A DNA stretch of 36,020 nucleotides from Isotricha intestinalis (lineage: Eukaryota > Ciliophora > Litostomatea > Vestibuliferida > Isotrichidae): the NCBI GenBank assembly GCA_023807065.1, contig JAJJLU010003715.1:1-36020 (forward strand), in the 5' to 3' direction. Under the pieces are notes generated by a model, which searched no databases, had not been told where the DNA came from, and saw only the letters and a program-made list of their open reading frames with translations. A program made the translations under genes and the position numbers. How positions within the stretch are numbered: the first letter of the stretch is position 1; each line of letters opens with the position of its first letter. Below, one piece after another: positions 20,939 to 30,965 of the stretch.

Positions 20939-21785
20939 ATGTCTTTAAATTTAAAGGAAAAGCTTCAAGTAGTAAATTATTTTTTAAAAAAAAATTTAGA
21001 TTTTCAATAATTATTATTCATCAAATAATATATATCCAAAACAAAAAACCATAAAAGACTTTAATTCATCCTTAAATAAATCAAAAGAGAAATTAGATGA
21101 TTTAAGTTCTTCATTTTTAAATTATCAACCAAAATTAAATAATGATTCTCTTAACACGAATTCTTCTTTTATAAATAGACATGATACTTTAAAAAGAAGT
21201 AGATCAATGAAAAAATTACAACAATTACAAAATGAATTTAAATCTGAAATTAGGAAAAATAAAAATTATTTTTTTGAAAAAAATTTTAATGTTAATAATC
21301 ATATAATAAAACAAAATGACAGTTTTTCTAAATTAAATGTAAAAACTAATCAATTAATAAGAAACAGTTCAATAGGTAATTTCACATTAAAAAGAGATAA
21401 TTCTTTAAAAAGTATGTTAAATAAAAGTGAAATTAGAAATAATTATTTACACAGAAATAATTCAAAAATTTTTAAAACAATTGAAAATATAAAAACTCAA
21501 ATTTTAGATGATAATAAAAGTAGTATTAAAAATCCTAAAAAATATATTAGTAATTTTTTAAATAATAAAGAAAATTCTTTTTTAAATTCAAATATGAATT
21601 TAACTGGGAATTCTTTTTTAAACAAAATAAATCTTGAGAAAAAAAACTATTTTGGAAAAACTTCAAATTTATTAAACGAGCTAAATCCAAAATTAAACAA
21701 GGAAAAATCTTTCGAAAACAATAGTTTATATAATTATTCTAAAATAATTGATAGAAAATCTTTTTCAAACATTGATGATTATTAA
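20939..21785 (+). CDS. Ser/Asn/Lys-rich hypothetical protein, two exons
   Basis: Exon 1 (20939-20968) encodes MSLNLKEKLQ; a 31-nt intron follows; exon 2 (21000-21785) continues IFNNYYSSN and runs to TAA. The spliced protein has 271 residues; the frame stays open from the acceptor, well before the first internal ATG (21207). It is basic, low in hydrophobic residues and without a known domain. It carries repeated basic-Ser motifs (KRSRS, RNSSIG, KRDNSLKS, HRNNSK, DRKSFS) that look like kinase sites, and a short basic helix KKLQQLQNEFKSEI. The short MSLKEK-type N-terminus is a common beginning in ciliate proteins, which supports the intron model. Function unknown. Confidence 0.75.
20969..20999 (+). 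other. 31-nt intron
   Basis: Starts GTAGTAAATTATT and ends AAAATTTAG. Removing it joins CAA (Gln) to ATT (Ile) in phase and gives an ATG start to a frame that otherwise begins at an acceptor-like TTTAG. Confidence 0.8.
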
Positions 21786-22485
21786 TCAAATAAAGAATTA
21801 ATCAAAATTTTTTAAATATTTAAAAACATATTTTAATTCTTATTTCATTGATTTAATTAATAATATTATAATAATATAAGAAAATCTTTCTTTATTTTTT
21901 CAAATAATTAAATTTAAACAAATAAATGATAAATAAACACCTTAAATGAAATCAAAAGATACTTTTAAATTTTTGAATATAATCCTATAATATTTTTTAA
22001 TGTAGCATTGATTTTGTTCAACATTAAAATTAATTTATTAAAATCTAAGACTTTATTTTGAAGATAATGATATTAAATTATTATTTGATTATATATTGTT
22101 TATGAAAATCTAAGTAATCATTCTTTTCTTTTTACTTTTCTCATTTAGGTATATGGAAATTACTTATTAAAAATAAATTGTTCAAAGGTTGAAAAAGAAA
22201 AGTAATATTATTTGATTTATATTATTTATTAGTTTTTTTAGATTATATTGTGAGTTCATTTTTTAAATCAAACAGTCAACAGATTATTTATTTTTATTTT
22301 TATTTTCATTCTTTTAAATGATCTAATAAAAAGAATGAAATGTTATTTTTGTTTTTTTAATAAACATATATTAAAATTTATTTTTATAATTACTTTTAAT
22401 ACATTTTCTCCTTTATATTATTTTCAAATGACAAAAAAATAAAAATGTATATTTTAATGAAATTCTAAATAAATGTGTTTTAAAA
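21786..22485. other. AT-rich spacer
   Basis: About 700 bp with no supportable gene, RNA or repeat. Confidence 0.4.
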
Positions 22486-22813
22486 ATCACATCTCAATAT
22501 AAATATTTCAGTAATGAAAGAATTAGTGGAGGTTCATTAATATTATAGGAATATTTAATGGTATATTATATTCATAGAAATTAATGGAAAAAAATTACTC
22601 TACTATCTAATAAATGAATTAACATTGAGTGAGTTTTGTAATATAATTATTCGATTTATTAGAATGAGTTTATTTAGATTTCCTTGAATTTTATATTTAC
22701 TTCATTCATATTCACTTAATATAATTATTTTTAGATTTAAATATAATATTAGTTTTTTATTGTTAAGTTATTTTTTTGTATTTAAATTAATTTTTGATGA
22801 TAATATCCTGTAA
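22486..22813 (+). pseudogene. Possible gene relic, hydrophobic product
   Basis: The first frame reads ITSQYKYFSNERISGGSLIL, TAG, EYLMVYYIHRN. A second frame from about 22576 stays open for ~36 codons (INGKKLLYYLINELTLSEF), has one TGA at 22685 where Trp would fit, then runs ~45 more codons of hydrophobic sequence to TAA at 22811. Two long segments broken by one stop and one shift suggest a dead membrane-protein gene. Not recognised. Confidence 0.3.
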
Positions 22814-22923
22814 ATTTCAATAAAAATGTAAATTTACTCAAAACTAAACTTGAAATGAAAATTACATTATTAAAATTAATATTTTATTTTAGTTTTAAAA
22901 AAAAATAATTTTTTTACTTTGAA

Positions 22924-24177
22924 ATGAAAAAATTTGATATAGAAACTTGTAAAAAATTATTGAGTTCTTATGCTGAAAAAGTAAATTTATATATGAAAGA
23001 AAATGAAAATTTAAAAACTGAATTAAAAGATATTAAAACTTCTTTAGAAATAAATAAGGAAATTTTATTTAAGCAATTAAATGTAAATATATTAGAAGAA
23101 AATAAAAACTATCTTAAAATTTTAAAAGAAGAAAATGAAAGATTAACAAAAAACAATTCAATTTTATATAAAGAAAAAAATGAATTAGAAAGAAAATTAT
23201 ATACAATTCAACAACAATTAGAACAAGTTTTAACAAAAAAACAAAAGAAAGAAGATAATATAAAGACAGAAATTTTTACTTTATCAAATCAATTAAAAGA
23301 AAAGGAAAATATAATATTTCAATTAAAAAAAGAATTAACTAAATATTATCGAGAAGATTATAATAGTACAAAAGAATTAATTATTTGTGAACCTGATCAA
23401 GTTAATTTAGAAATGAATAATGAATTATGTGAAACAAGAGAATTAATAACAAAATATTCTTATTTACTTCAAGACAATAATAAGAAATTAAATTTAAAAG
23501 ATGAACAAATTGAGAAACTGAAGAATAAAATTCTTTCTTTAAAAAAGAAAAAAAAAATAAAAGAAAATATGGAAAATATTCAAATGTTTAATTATATTTT
23601 AACAAGTAGTGAAGAAGAAAGTGATAATTCAACAAATAAAAAAAGTGAAAATACAATTAGTAATTTAGAATCTCCTTTAATGAAATTTCCAATAAAAATT
23701 AAACAAAAAAAAATATTATCAACTGAAATTAATGATAATTCTCAAAATATTCCAAAATTAGATTTTAGTAAAGTTTTAAGTAAATATACTCCCGTTAAGC
23801 ATATTGATGTTATTGAAGGAGAAAAATCAACAAATAGATCTTGTGATGATTATATTGATAAATTAAAATTCCAATTAAAATATTATAAGAATAATGTTAA
23901 TAAATATAAGAAAAAAAATCATCAATTAAAAAAATTAGTTACAATGTTAAAACAACAATGTATTAAATTAAGGAATAATAATATTCAAATTAATTCAAAT
24001 TCTACTAAAGATAAAACTAATAATATTTCTGATAAAGAAAGTAATAACATTAAAATACTTAATGAGTCTATGGAAGCTAATACTAGTATTATTGATCTTT
24101 CAAATATTGAAGAAAGTGAATTTAATTATATTATTAAAGAATACGGTAAAAATATTTGTGAAACATATGAAAAGTAA
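22924..24177 (+). CDS. Coiled-coil protein, 417 residues
   Basis: ATG at 22924 to TAA, uninterrupted. Residues ~5-145 form a long heptad coiled coil (repeats such as ENENLKTELKDIKTSLEIN). A second coiled coil lies at ~175-215, ending in a Lys run, then a Ser/Glu patch (TSSEEESDNSTNKKSE), a linker with KVLSKYTPVKHIDVIEGE, and a third coiled coil (~315-355) with an Asn/Ser tail. No motor head, membrane segment or zinc site. Such proteins usually scaffold cytoskeleton, centriole/basal body or vesicle tethers; I cannot assign one. The conserved-looking CKKLLSSYAEKVNLYMKE start may be a short interaction motif. Confidence 0.75.
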   Translation: MKKFDIETCKKLLSSYAEKVNLYMKENENLKTELKDIKTSLEINKEILFKQLNVNILEENKNYLKILKEENERLTKNNSILYKEKNELERKLYTIQQQLEQVLTKKQKKEDNIKTEIFTLSNQLKEKENIIFQLKKELTKYYREDYNSTKELIICEPDQVNLEMNNELCETRELITKYSYLLQDNNKKLNLKDEQIEKLKNKILSLKKKKKIKENMENIQMFNYILTSSEEESDNSTNKKSENTISNLESPLMKFPIKIKQKKILSTEINDNSQNIPKLDFSKVLSKYTPVKHIDVIEGEKSTNRSCDDYIDKLKFQLKYYKNNVNKYKKKNHQLKKLVTMLKQQCIKLRNNNIQINSNSTKDKTNNISDKESNNIKILNESMEANTSIIDLSNIEESEFNYIIKEYGKNICETYEK

Positions 24178-24372
24178 AATAATATTTTTATATATTTTTA
24201 TTAAAAAAAATCAAATTAATCCATTATTTTTTATATTTATATATTATAGATAAACCTGAATTTGGCTTTTAATTTTCTGAAAAAATATTTATTAATTTAT
24301 AATTTAAAAATTTATTATTTTTTTTAAAAAATATGATTTAAATGTAAACATTCAACTTATTGAGATTGAAAA

Positions 24373-24520
24373 ATGATAAAAATAAATAATAAAAAAACAA
24401 AGATCAATACTAATCAAAGCTTCACAATTAAATAAGAAGAATTAAAAGAATTAATCATATAGGAATTATGAAGACAATAAAAAAATAATAATAATAATCA
24501 ATATGAGATATAATTTAAAA
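24373..24520 (+). pseudogene. Possible N-terminal gene relic
   Basis: ATG at 24373 reads MIKINNKKTKINTNQSFTIK, then TAA EELKELII TAG EL TGA RQ TAA KNNNNNQYEI TAA FKI. Four stops fit Gln and one fits Trp, and the rest looks like a basic leader plus a helix. Short and AT-rich, so low confidence. Confidence 0.28.
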
Positions 24521-24680
24521 TTAAATTTATATATTAAATATTTTCTTTTTTTAAATTAAATATTATAATAGTTAAATAAATGAAAAATATATTTTAAAAA
24601 AAAATTTCTTTATAAAGTAAATTATAAATCTAAATAAATAATAAAAAAAAAAATTTGTTTTAATTTTTCTATTTCATTAT

Positions 24681-25952
24681 TTAATTTTTAAATTTGCTCA
24701 TTATTTCAATTATTTTATTCAACCATTTTTTGCTAAAAATAGGTCTAATTTTTTTGTGTATTTCATTATCAGAATAATTATTTAAATCATTTTTAAAATT
24801 ATTAACAATAGGATCCCAATTTTCTTCATCATTATTAATATTATTATTTTCATTTATATTTTTTTCACTTTCATTAATTTCATTTATATTATTTTCATTC
24901 ATATTATTTTCATTTATATTATTATCATTTATATCATTTACATTATTTTCATTTTTATTTTTTTTATTTTTTTTTTTTTTTTTTTTATTTTTTTTCTTTT
25001 TATCTTCTTCATTGATGTAATCAACTAAATCATCAATATTTTCATATTTTTTAGCTTCAAAATGTCCTTTTAATAAACTATTACTTGTTATTATTCCATT
25101 GATAATATTTTTATTTGTATTTTTAACAATTTTATTATTATTAACATTATTATTATTTTTTGAATTAATATTTTCTTTTTCTTTATTCAAATCTTGAATA
25201 TCAACTGTAATATTATTATATTTTATAGTAAATCCTTTTTCAAATTCAATTTTTTTTTGCTCAAATTTATCTTTTGAGTTTTGAGATAATAATTTAATTT
25301 CTTTTTCTTTTAAAGAAATTTTTGCTTCTGAAAGAATTTTATCAATAAATAAATTTAATAATATCCTCTCTATTTCTTGTTTTCCTATATCTTCAAATTC
25401 TATATCTAATATTTCTTCTATATCTTTTGCACACAATTTAAGAGAATTTTTTATTTTTATTAATTCTTCTATTTCTATCTTTTTAAAATTTATTTGTTTT
25501 TTTATATGAGAAATAAGAAAATTAAGTTTTTTTATTAATATTGAAAATATTTTTATGTGATTACTCTTTTTTATTTTTATTGTCCAATTTTTCATTTTAT
25601 TCAAACAATTATTTATTAAATTTAAATTTCTTTTATTGCAATTATTATATCGGTAATTATATATATCAATTAGAATTTGCTCTATATCATTTTCTATTTT
25701 AATTCCATTTAATTCTTCATTTTCATTTTCTTTTTCTTTTCTTCCTTCTAAATGTAATTCTTTATATAATTTTCTTATATCATCACTAGATTTTTCTTTT
25801 GGAAAATGAAGAGTATAATCTTTATTTATTATTTCATTTAATAATTTTTCATCTTCAGAATTTTCAAAACTAGAATTCCTTTCTTTTAAATTTATATCCT
25901 TTGTTTCTTTTTCTTTTAATTCATTTTGATTAACATTTTCTGAATTTTTCAT
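24681..25952 (-). CDS. Lys/Asn-rich hypothetical protein with C-terminal domain
   Basis: The true ATG is at 25952 (423 residues). Residues ~1-60 are Glu/Lys-rich; ~80-230 form a predicted helical domain (e.g. NLINNCLNKMKNWTIKIKKS, then a coiled part). ~250-310 is a linker with ITSNSLLKGHFEAKKYENID. A Lys-only/Asn run sits near 320-338 and an Asn-Glu-Ile repeat near 338-385. The end has a compact, conserved-looking motif: NWDPIVNNFKNDL and KIRPIFSKKWLNKI. The Lys run could be a nuclear signal or RNA-binding patch. The C-terminal pattern reminds me of uncharacterised proteins in other ciliates, but I cannot name a family. 129 bp from a divergent RING gene. Confidence 0.75.
   Translation of the reverse strand: MKNSENVNQNELKEKETKDINLKERNSSFENSEDEKLLNEIINKDYTLHFPKEKSSDDIRKLYKELHLEGRKEKENENEELNGIKIENDIEQILIDIYNYRYNNCNKRNLNLINNCLNKMKNWTIKIKKSNHIKIFSILIKKLNFLISHIKKQINFKKIEIEELIKIKNSLKLCAKDIEEILDIEFEDIGKQEIERILLNLFIDKILSEAKISLKEKEIKLLSQNSKDKFEQKKIEFEKGFTIKYNNITVDIQDLNKEKENINSKNNNNVNNNKIVKNTNKNIINGIITSNSLLKGHFEAKKYENIDDLVDYINEEDKKKKNKKKKKKNKKNKNENNVNDINDNNINENNMNENNINEINESEKNINENNNINNDEENWDPIVNNFKNDLNNYSDNEIHKKIRPIFSKKWLNKIIEIMSKFKN
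24835..25000. repeat. In-gene low-complexity tract
   Basis: Imperfect ATT/TTCATT repeats followed by a run of almost pure T (coding poly-Lys on the minus strand). It is inside the gene and stays in frame; length is probably polymorphic. Confidence 0.7.
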
Positions 25953-26081
25953 TTTAATTAACAATACAAAAAAATAATTTTTTTCTAAATTTTTAATATT
26001 CTTAATTATTATTTTAAAAAAAGGAAAATTTTTTTAAAGGTGATTTTCAATATAATAATAATTTTAAATAATAATTAAATA
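25953..26081. promoter_or_regulatory. Short divergent promoter region
   Basis: 129 bp between two opposed ATGs, poly-A/T rich. Both genes must start transcription here. No box recognised. Confidence 0.45.
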
Positions 26082-27806
26082 ATGTTAAGTAGAATGAGAT
26101 TTACCCAAATTCAAAGAAATAATTATATTTTCTATTTATATGAAATTATATTACATATAATAATCATAATATCAATATCTCTTTCATATATTTTAAAAGA
26201 TAAATTAGTTCAACCTGAAACTCATTTTTTGAATGATTATCAATTTACATGTGGTAGGAGAAATTTGGATAAGAGAGTAATAGAAGAAGAGAAAGATATA
26301 ATAGATAAAATATTAAAAGAATTAAGTAAAAAATCTTATAAAGGTAAATGGAGAGGTTCTTTTGATAATGATTATAATAATTACATATATTTAACTTTTA
26401 AAAATAAAAAAAATAAAAGATTAAAAATAGAAATAAGACAAATAACTGAAAATTATTTGATTAATTGGAATAGAATAAAAGGAGAAATTGATAAAGAAAA
26501 TTTTTATATTTTTCAAAATGAAGAAAAGAATATAATTGAATTTGATGTTTCTTTTAAAGCAAAAGTTGAATCAGGAAAAATCGTAAATTCAGTTTACTCT
26601 TTAAATTTATGTAATATTAATCTAAATTTCAAGATTCCAAAAAATAATACTTTAAATTTTATTAATTTAAATGGAAATATATATTCTATATGTAAAGATA
26701 TTCAAAACTGTGATTTTAAAATAAAAAAAAATTATAATTTTTTTGAATTTTTTCTTTTTTTCCTTTTTTCAATTATAGTTGTTGTTTTAAATAATTTAAA
26801 TATTGTTTTTGTTAGAAAAAGATTTGATGAAAATTTTGCTGATGGAATTACTTTATTTATAATTTATGAAAATATAAGACATTATTTATGTTTTGTTCAA
26901 TTTTTATTTATTCTTATTATAGATTTAAAAATATATATTATTTTTTTTTGGATTGTTTTAATTCTCAATTATCCTTTCATTGAAATGAGATTTTTTAATT
27001 TAATTTGGAGAATAAAATATAAAGATCAATTAAGTAATCCAAATCTAAGAAAAAAAATTATGTGTAAATCTATGTTGTCTTTTTTCTTTGCTACTTTTTT
27101 TTCTCTTTTATCTGTTTCTAGATTTTATTTCACAAAAGAAAATTATTATATAAATTCAATTTTAACTTTTACACCTCAAATTATTTATAATATTATTAAT
27201 AAAAATGATATTTCAATTCCTTATTCAATTTGTTTCTGTTATTTTCTTTCAAAAATGTATATTTTATTTTATTTCAACGTTTACAAAAAAAATATTCTTT
27301 TAATAAAAAATAATGATTTCCAATTTATATATATAATTATTGGAATTTATATAATTACTTTTTTATTTTTGTTATCTCAACAAATTTTTGGTCCAATATG
27401 GTTTATTCCTTGTAAAAAAAAAGAAAGAAAAAAAAAAGATATATTTAAATTCAAAAAAGAAATTTTAAAAATAAAACCAGATTTAATTAATGAAATTTGT
27501 GTTATTTGTTTATCTCCTTTATTTAAACCAGAAAAAGAAAAGATTGAAATAACTTTAGATTTAAATGATTCCAAAAATTTAGAAAAAAAAGAATTAAATG
27601 TTAATAAAGAAGAAGAGGAAAATATTAAAATCAAAAATTCTTGTAAAGAAATTATATTATCTTTATTTGAATTTGAATTAAATCAAATTAAAATTATAAA
27701 AAGACCTTATATATTTTTAAATTGTCATCATTGTTTTCATTTTGATTGTGTTTTAGGTTGGTTAAAAAAAAAAAATTTATGTCCTGTTTGTAGAACTTCT
27801 TTATAA
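26082..27806 (+). CDS. Multi-pass membrane RING-H2 E3 ligase (Dsc1/Tul1-like)
   Basis: 574 residues. A first membrane segment (~20-38) is followed by a lumenal domain (~40-215) containing YKGKWRGSFDN and a beta-rich stretch. Six or seven membrane helices lie between ~222 and 450. The C-terminal RING-H2 spans 473-570: CVIC, then C-x-H-x2-F-H-x2-C (NCHHCFHFDC), W89-type GWL and CPVC. This is the layout of Tul1/Dsc1, the membrane E3 that ubiquitinates faulty or orphan membrane proteins in Golgi or endosomes. Unusual: about 60 residues, many acidic, separate the first Cys pair from the rest of the RING. Family call good from topology plus RING; location inferred from the family. Confidence 0.85.
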   Translation: MLSRMRFTQIQRNNYIFYLYEIILHIIIIISISLSYILKDKLVQPETHFLNDYQFTCGRRNLDKRVIEEEKDIIDKILKELSKKSYKGKWRGSFDNDYNNYIYLTFKNKKNKRLKIEIRQITENYLINWNRIKGEIDKENFYIFQNEEKNIIEFDVSFKAKVESGKIVNSVYSLNLCNINLNFKIPKNNTLNFINLNGNIYSICKDIQNCDFKIKKNYNFFEFFLFFLFSIIVVVLNNLNIVFVRKRFDENFADGITLFIIYENIRHYLCFVQFLFILIIDLKIYIIFFWIVLILNYPFIEMRFFNLIWRIKYKDQLSNPNLRKKIMCKSMLSFFFATFFSLLSVSRFYFTKENYYINSILTFTPQIIYNIINKNDISIPYSICFCYFLSKMYILFYFNVYKKNILLIKNNDFQFIYIIIGIYIITFLFLLSQQIFGPIWFIPCKKKERKKKDIFKFKKEILKIKPDLINEICVICLSPLFKPEKEKIEITLDLNDSKNLEKKELNVNKEEEENIKIKNSCKEIILSLFEFELNQIKIIKRPYIFLNCHHCFHFDCVLGWLKKKNLCPVCRTSL

Positions 27807-27925
27807 AAATAATATTATTAATTTACTTATATCTTTATATTTTATTTTTTTTTTGTTTTTAGATTATTTTTTTATTATTATGAATAAGATAAAATGATTT
27901 ATATTAAATAAATTTATAATATTTA

Positions 27926-29110
27926 ATGGAAAGTAATAATAATCAAGAAGAATTAATTCGTAATCTTGAAAGTACAATTTCAAATTATGAAAAAGTAAAT
28001 CAAGAACAAAATGAAAGAATTGAAAAATTAGAAGAAATAATTTCAGAAATGAATGAAAAATTATTATCTTTAGATAATTTAGTTCAAGAGAATTCAAATT
28101 TACAATATCAAATAAATAATCAAAATGAAATAATTACTCAAAAAAATAAATTATTATCTGAATTTCAAGAATTAGCAAAAGTTTCTAAAGTTAGATTTGA
28201 AGATTTTATGAATAATAATGATAAAAATCAAAATGAATTAGAAAAAAAAAATCAAAAATATTTAGATTTAAAAAATAAATATTATCCTTTAATTCAACAA
28301 TTTCAAGATTTAGAAAAACAATATTATAATATGGTTAATGAAGTGAAAGAAAAAGTTGAATCTTACGAAAGAGAAATAACTTCTTTAACAAATAAATTAA
28401 ATGATTTAAATTTAAAATATAATAATTTAGAAGAAGAAAATAATAATTTTATAGAAGAAAATAAAAAATATAAAATTAAAGAAAAAGAATTAAATGATAA
28501 AATCGTAACTTTAACTCAATTTAAAGATGAATTTGAAAATGTAAAAATAGATTTTTCAAATTTAGAAAAAGAAATGATTGAAAAAACAACTAAAATAGAA
28601 ATGTATGAAAAAGTAAATGAAGAGTTTAAAAAAGATATTTTTGATCTTGAAAATTTAAATAGAAAAAATGAAGAATATATAAAAGAATTAAGTGAAAAAA
28701 TAGATAATCTAAATAAATATAATGGAAAAATAGATAATGCTTATAATGGATTAATTCAAGATTATGATAAATTAAAAATAGAAAATGAAAAAACAATAAA
28801 GGAAATAAATAATAAAAATAAAGAAATTGAAAAAATGAAAAATGATTATAATAAACAATTTAAAATATTAAAAAGTGAAAATATAAGTTTAAAAAAAAGA
28901 GAAAAAATGTATAAAGAAACTTTATCAAAATTACAAAATTTTACAGAAATGCCTAATCAAAATATAATGAATAATAGTTATTATACTTATAATCCTACAA
29001 GAGGAAGTGAATTTAATTTAGATAAAGATGATTCTGCAAGATATTCTTATCATTTAATTGAAAATTTAAAAAATGCAATGAATAAAATTGATAATAATAA
29101 TCCTGATTAA
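27926..29110 (+). CDS. Long coiled-coil protein, 394 residues
   Basis: Starts 119 bp after the RING gene on the same strand. Residues ~5-325 are almost continuous heptad coiled coil (e.g. NQEELIRNLESTISNYEKVN), interrupted by a short break near 115-135 (YYPLIQQFQDLEKQYYNM). The tail (~335-394) is not coiled, with aromatic-rich YYTYNPTRGSEFN and SARYSYHLIENLKNAM. No membrane segment or tail anchor. It resembles golgin or centrosomal rod proteins in shape only. No intron is needed and the ATG context is clean. Function not assignable. Confidence 0.75.
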   Translation: MESNNNQEELIRNLESTISNYEKVNQEQNERIEKLEEIISEMNEKLLSLDNLVQENSNLQYQINNQNEIITQKNKLLSEFQELAKVSKVRFEDFMNNNDKNQNELEKKNQKYLDLKNKYYPLIQQFQDLEKQYYNMVNEVKEKVESYEREITSLTNKLNDLNLKYNNLEEENNNFIEENKKYKIKEKELNDKIVTLTQFKDEFENVKIDFSNLEKEMIEKTTKIEMYEKVNEEFKKDIFDLENLNRKNEEYIKELSEKIDNLNKYNGKIDNAYNGLIQDYDKLKIENEKTIKEINNKNKEIEKMKNDYNKQFKILKSENISLKKREKMYKETLSKLQNFTEMPNQNIMNNSYYTYNPTRGSEFNLDKDDSARYSYHLIENLKNAMNKIDNNNPD

Positions 29111-29219
29111 ATATTATTTTTTTTTTATTTAATAAATTTTTTTAACAAATCTTATTTGATGTATTTTTAATTTATTAAAAAAATATTATTATTTATTATT
29201 ATTTGTGAATAAGTTTTTA

Positions 29220-29510
29220 TAAATTTGATTTTTTCAATAATTTTATTCAAATATATTTTTTATTATCATCATTTACTTTAAATTACTTTTTAGAAATCAA
29301 TGAAAATTTTAATCTATTATTTGTGTATTTTGAAGATTGAGTTTTATTTGTTTCTTTTATATTAATTTATTATTTTTGATAAATAAATTTATTTTATTTT
29401 TCTTTACTTTATTTTTATTTTTGAATAATCATTGAATTAATGAAAGGATTGTTATATTTTTTCTTTATTCTTTGATGGTGGTCCTTTTCTTTATCTATTA
29501 ACTTTCAATT
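29220..29510 (-). pseudogene. Possible gene relic, basic product
   Basis: Minus strand: KVNR TAA RKGPPSKNKEKI TAA QSFH TAA FNDYSK, then after a shift ETNKTQSSKYTNNRLKFSLI, TAA, FKVNDDNKKYI, TGA, IKLLKK. Stops fit Gln/Trp. The GPPS segment and real Gln/Ser codons look coding, but the evidence is modest. Confidence 0.27.
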
Positions 29511-29625
29511 TTAATTTAAATATATTTATTAAACAAATAAAATAATAAACATTTATAAAAAAACTCATTTTTGTTAAATTTTTAAATTTAAACATAAGAG
29601 AGAAAAGGTTTAAAAAAAAACAAAA

Positions 29626-29965
29626 TATGATTTATTCAAAACAAGAATTAAATCATGTTTTATTATTAGCAATTAAAATATATATCTTACTAGAATTAAT
29701 TGCATATATTCTTAATAAACTATAACCAATTTCATAAATATTTTCTTTATCTTCATCATTATGAATATTTTTAATAAAACGAATATTAATACCTTTTTAA
29801 TATATCATATAATATTTTCAATTGTGTTCATCTATTAAATTACTAATTTTACTACTTCTTTGAGTAAAAGATAAAAAATTCCTTTTAAAAATAATTTATC
29901 TTTTTCAATATGTGTAAATATTATTTTTCTTTTTTTTATATTTCAATTTGAAATTTCCCTTAAAT
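29626..29965 (-). pseudogene. Gene relic with Gln/Trp-position stops, no frameshift over 85 codons
   Basis: On the minus strand about 85 codons from near 29880 to 29626 keep one frame and are broken only by TGA, TAA, TGA and TAA. Between the stops it reads FLSFTQRSSKISNLIDEHN, KGINIRFIKNIHNDEDKENI, YEIGYSLLRIYAINSSKIYI and FNSCFE. Composition is clearly protein-like (DEDKEN, Cys, Gly, Ser). Immediately upstream, DLREISN-TGA-NIKKEK-TAA-YLHILKK continues in a shifted frame. Unidentified family. Confidence 0.45.
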
Positions 29966-30095
29966 CATCATAATAAAATCTTTATTTATAAAATTAAAAT
30001 TTATTAATTTTTAATTGAAAAAAAGAATAAAAATAATTTATAATAAATATTATCATTAAAAAAAATTAAACAATTTTTAAATTTTTAATTTATAT

Positions 30096-30965
30096 ATGTC
30101 TGAAAATCAATTAAATACAACAGAGTCAAATGATTATGATAATCAATTTAATACCGGCATTAAAATGATAATCAATGCTTATGATAACAATAATCAAATT
30201 TTATCATTAGAAGTAAATAGATTAAATGAAACAATACAAGAAAAAAATAAAAAAATTACTGAATTAGAAGAACTATGTTCAAAATTATTAAATGAAAAAA
30301 AAACATATGAAAATAAATTAAATTCAATAATAAAGAAAAATGACAAATTAAAAAACCAATTAGAAACAATATCAAAAGAAAATACTGATTTAAAAAAAAT
30401 AAAACAAACAATAATAGAAACAATAGATACAAATAAAATAAATAAAACAATAGAAGTATTTAATAATAATATAAATAATAATTCAAATTTAAATGGTGGA
30501 AATTCAGATTTGATAAAAAATACAAATAAATATAATAATAAAGAAAATGAATTAATGAATATGAATTCAAATAGAAATTTTAAACCATTTAAATATTTAA
30601 GTAGAAAAAAAATAGATGTTCAAAATTTTTTATCTGAAAGATATAAAAGTAATTCTGTTGAAAAAATAAAAAATAATCCAAGAGTAAATTCTATAAATGA
30701 AATTGATATCAAATCAAAAAATATTATGAATTTAGAAATTGATAATTATAATAATAATAAATGTAATATATTTCAGAAAAATGATTTTTTTAAAAAATGT
30801 AGATGCACAATGAATCCTTCTCAATATAGTGATTTAATGGATATTGTGCGAAAATTTAATTCTAAGGAAATATCAAAAAATGAAATGTATAATCATATTA
30901 TTGAAAAATTAAAAATAGATAATTATAATAATTTAATAGAAGATTTTAATAAACTTTTTTCTTAA
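30096..30965 (+). CDS. At4g15545-like coiled-coil protein
   Basis: 289 residues. A short leader (MSENQLNTTESNDYDN) with GIKMIINAYDNNNQ is followed by a coiled coil (~35-115). Then come an Asn-rich linker and a basic region (FKPFKYLSRKKIDVQNFLSE). The last 59 residues (231-289) start FFKKCRCTMNPSQYSDLMD and end FNKLFS. That end matches the C-terminal module of the plant At4g15545-like family (pattern FF..AR..L..EQ....L..I..LN......E.L.....I.G..N.DL...F..LL), which is also found in protists. Coiled coil plus this module is the family's usual order. The family's function is poorly known. Assignment is from remembered pattern; fairly good. Confidence 0.75.
   Translation: MSENQLNTTESNDYDNQFNTGIKMIINAYDNNNQILSLEVNRLNETIQEKNKKITELEELCSKLLNEKKTYENKLNSIIKKNDKLKNQLETISKENTDLKKIKQTIIETIDTNKINKTIEVFNNNINNNSNLNGGNSDLIKNTNKYNNKENELMNMNSNRNFKPFKYLSRKKIDVQNFLSERYKSNSVEKIKNNPRVNSINEIDIKSKNIMNLEIDNYNNNKCNIFQKNDFFKKCRCTMNPSQYSDLMDIVRKFNSKEISKNEMYNHIIEKLKIDNYNNLIEDFNKLFS

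Noticed and set aside
25953..25964. Start of the Lys/Asn-rich gene at a TTG four codons upstream
   Set aside because: The first ATG at 25952 is the natural start.
27377..28097. Two minus-strand frames of 85 and 77 codons
   Set aside because: Complement of the RING gene and of the start of the coiled-coil gene; Phe/Leu-rich shadow composition.
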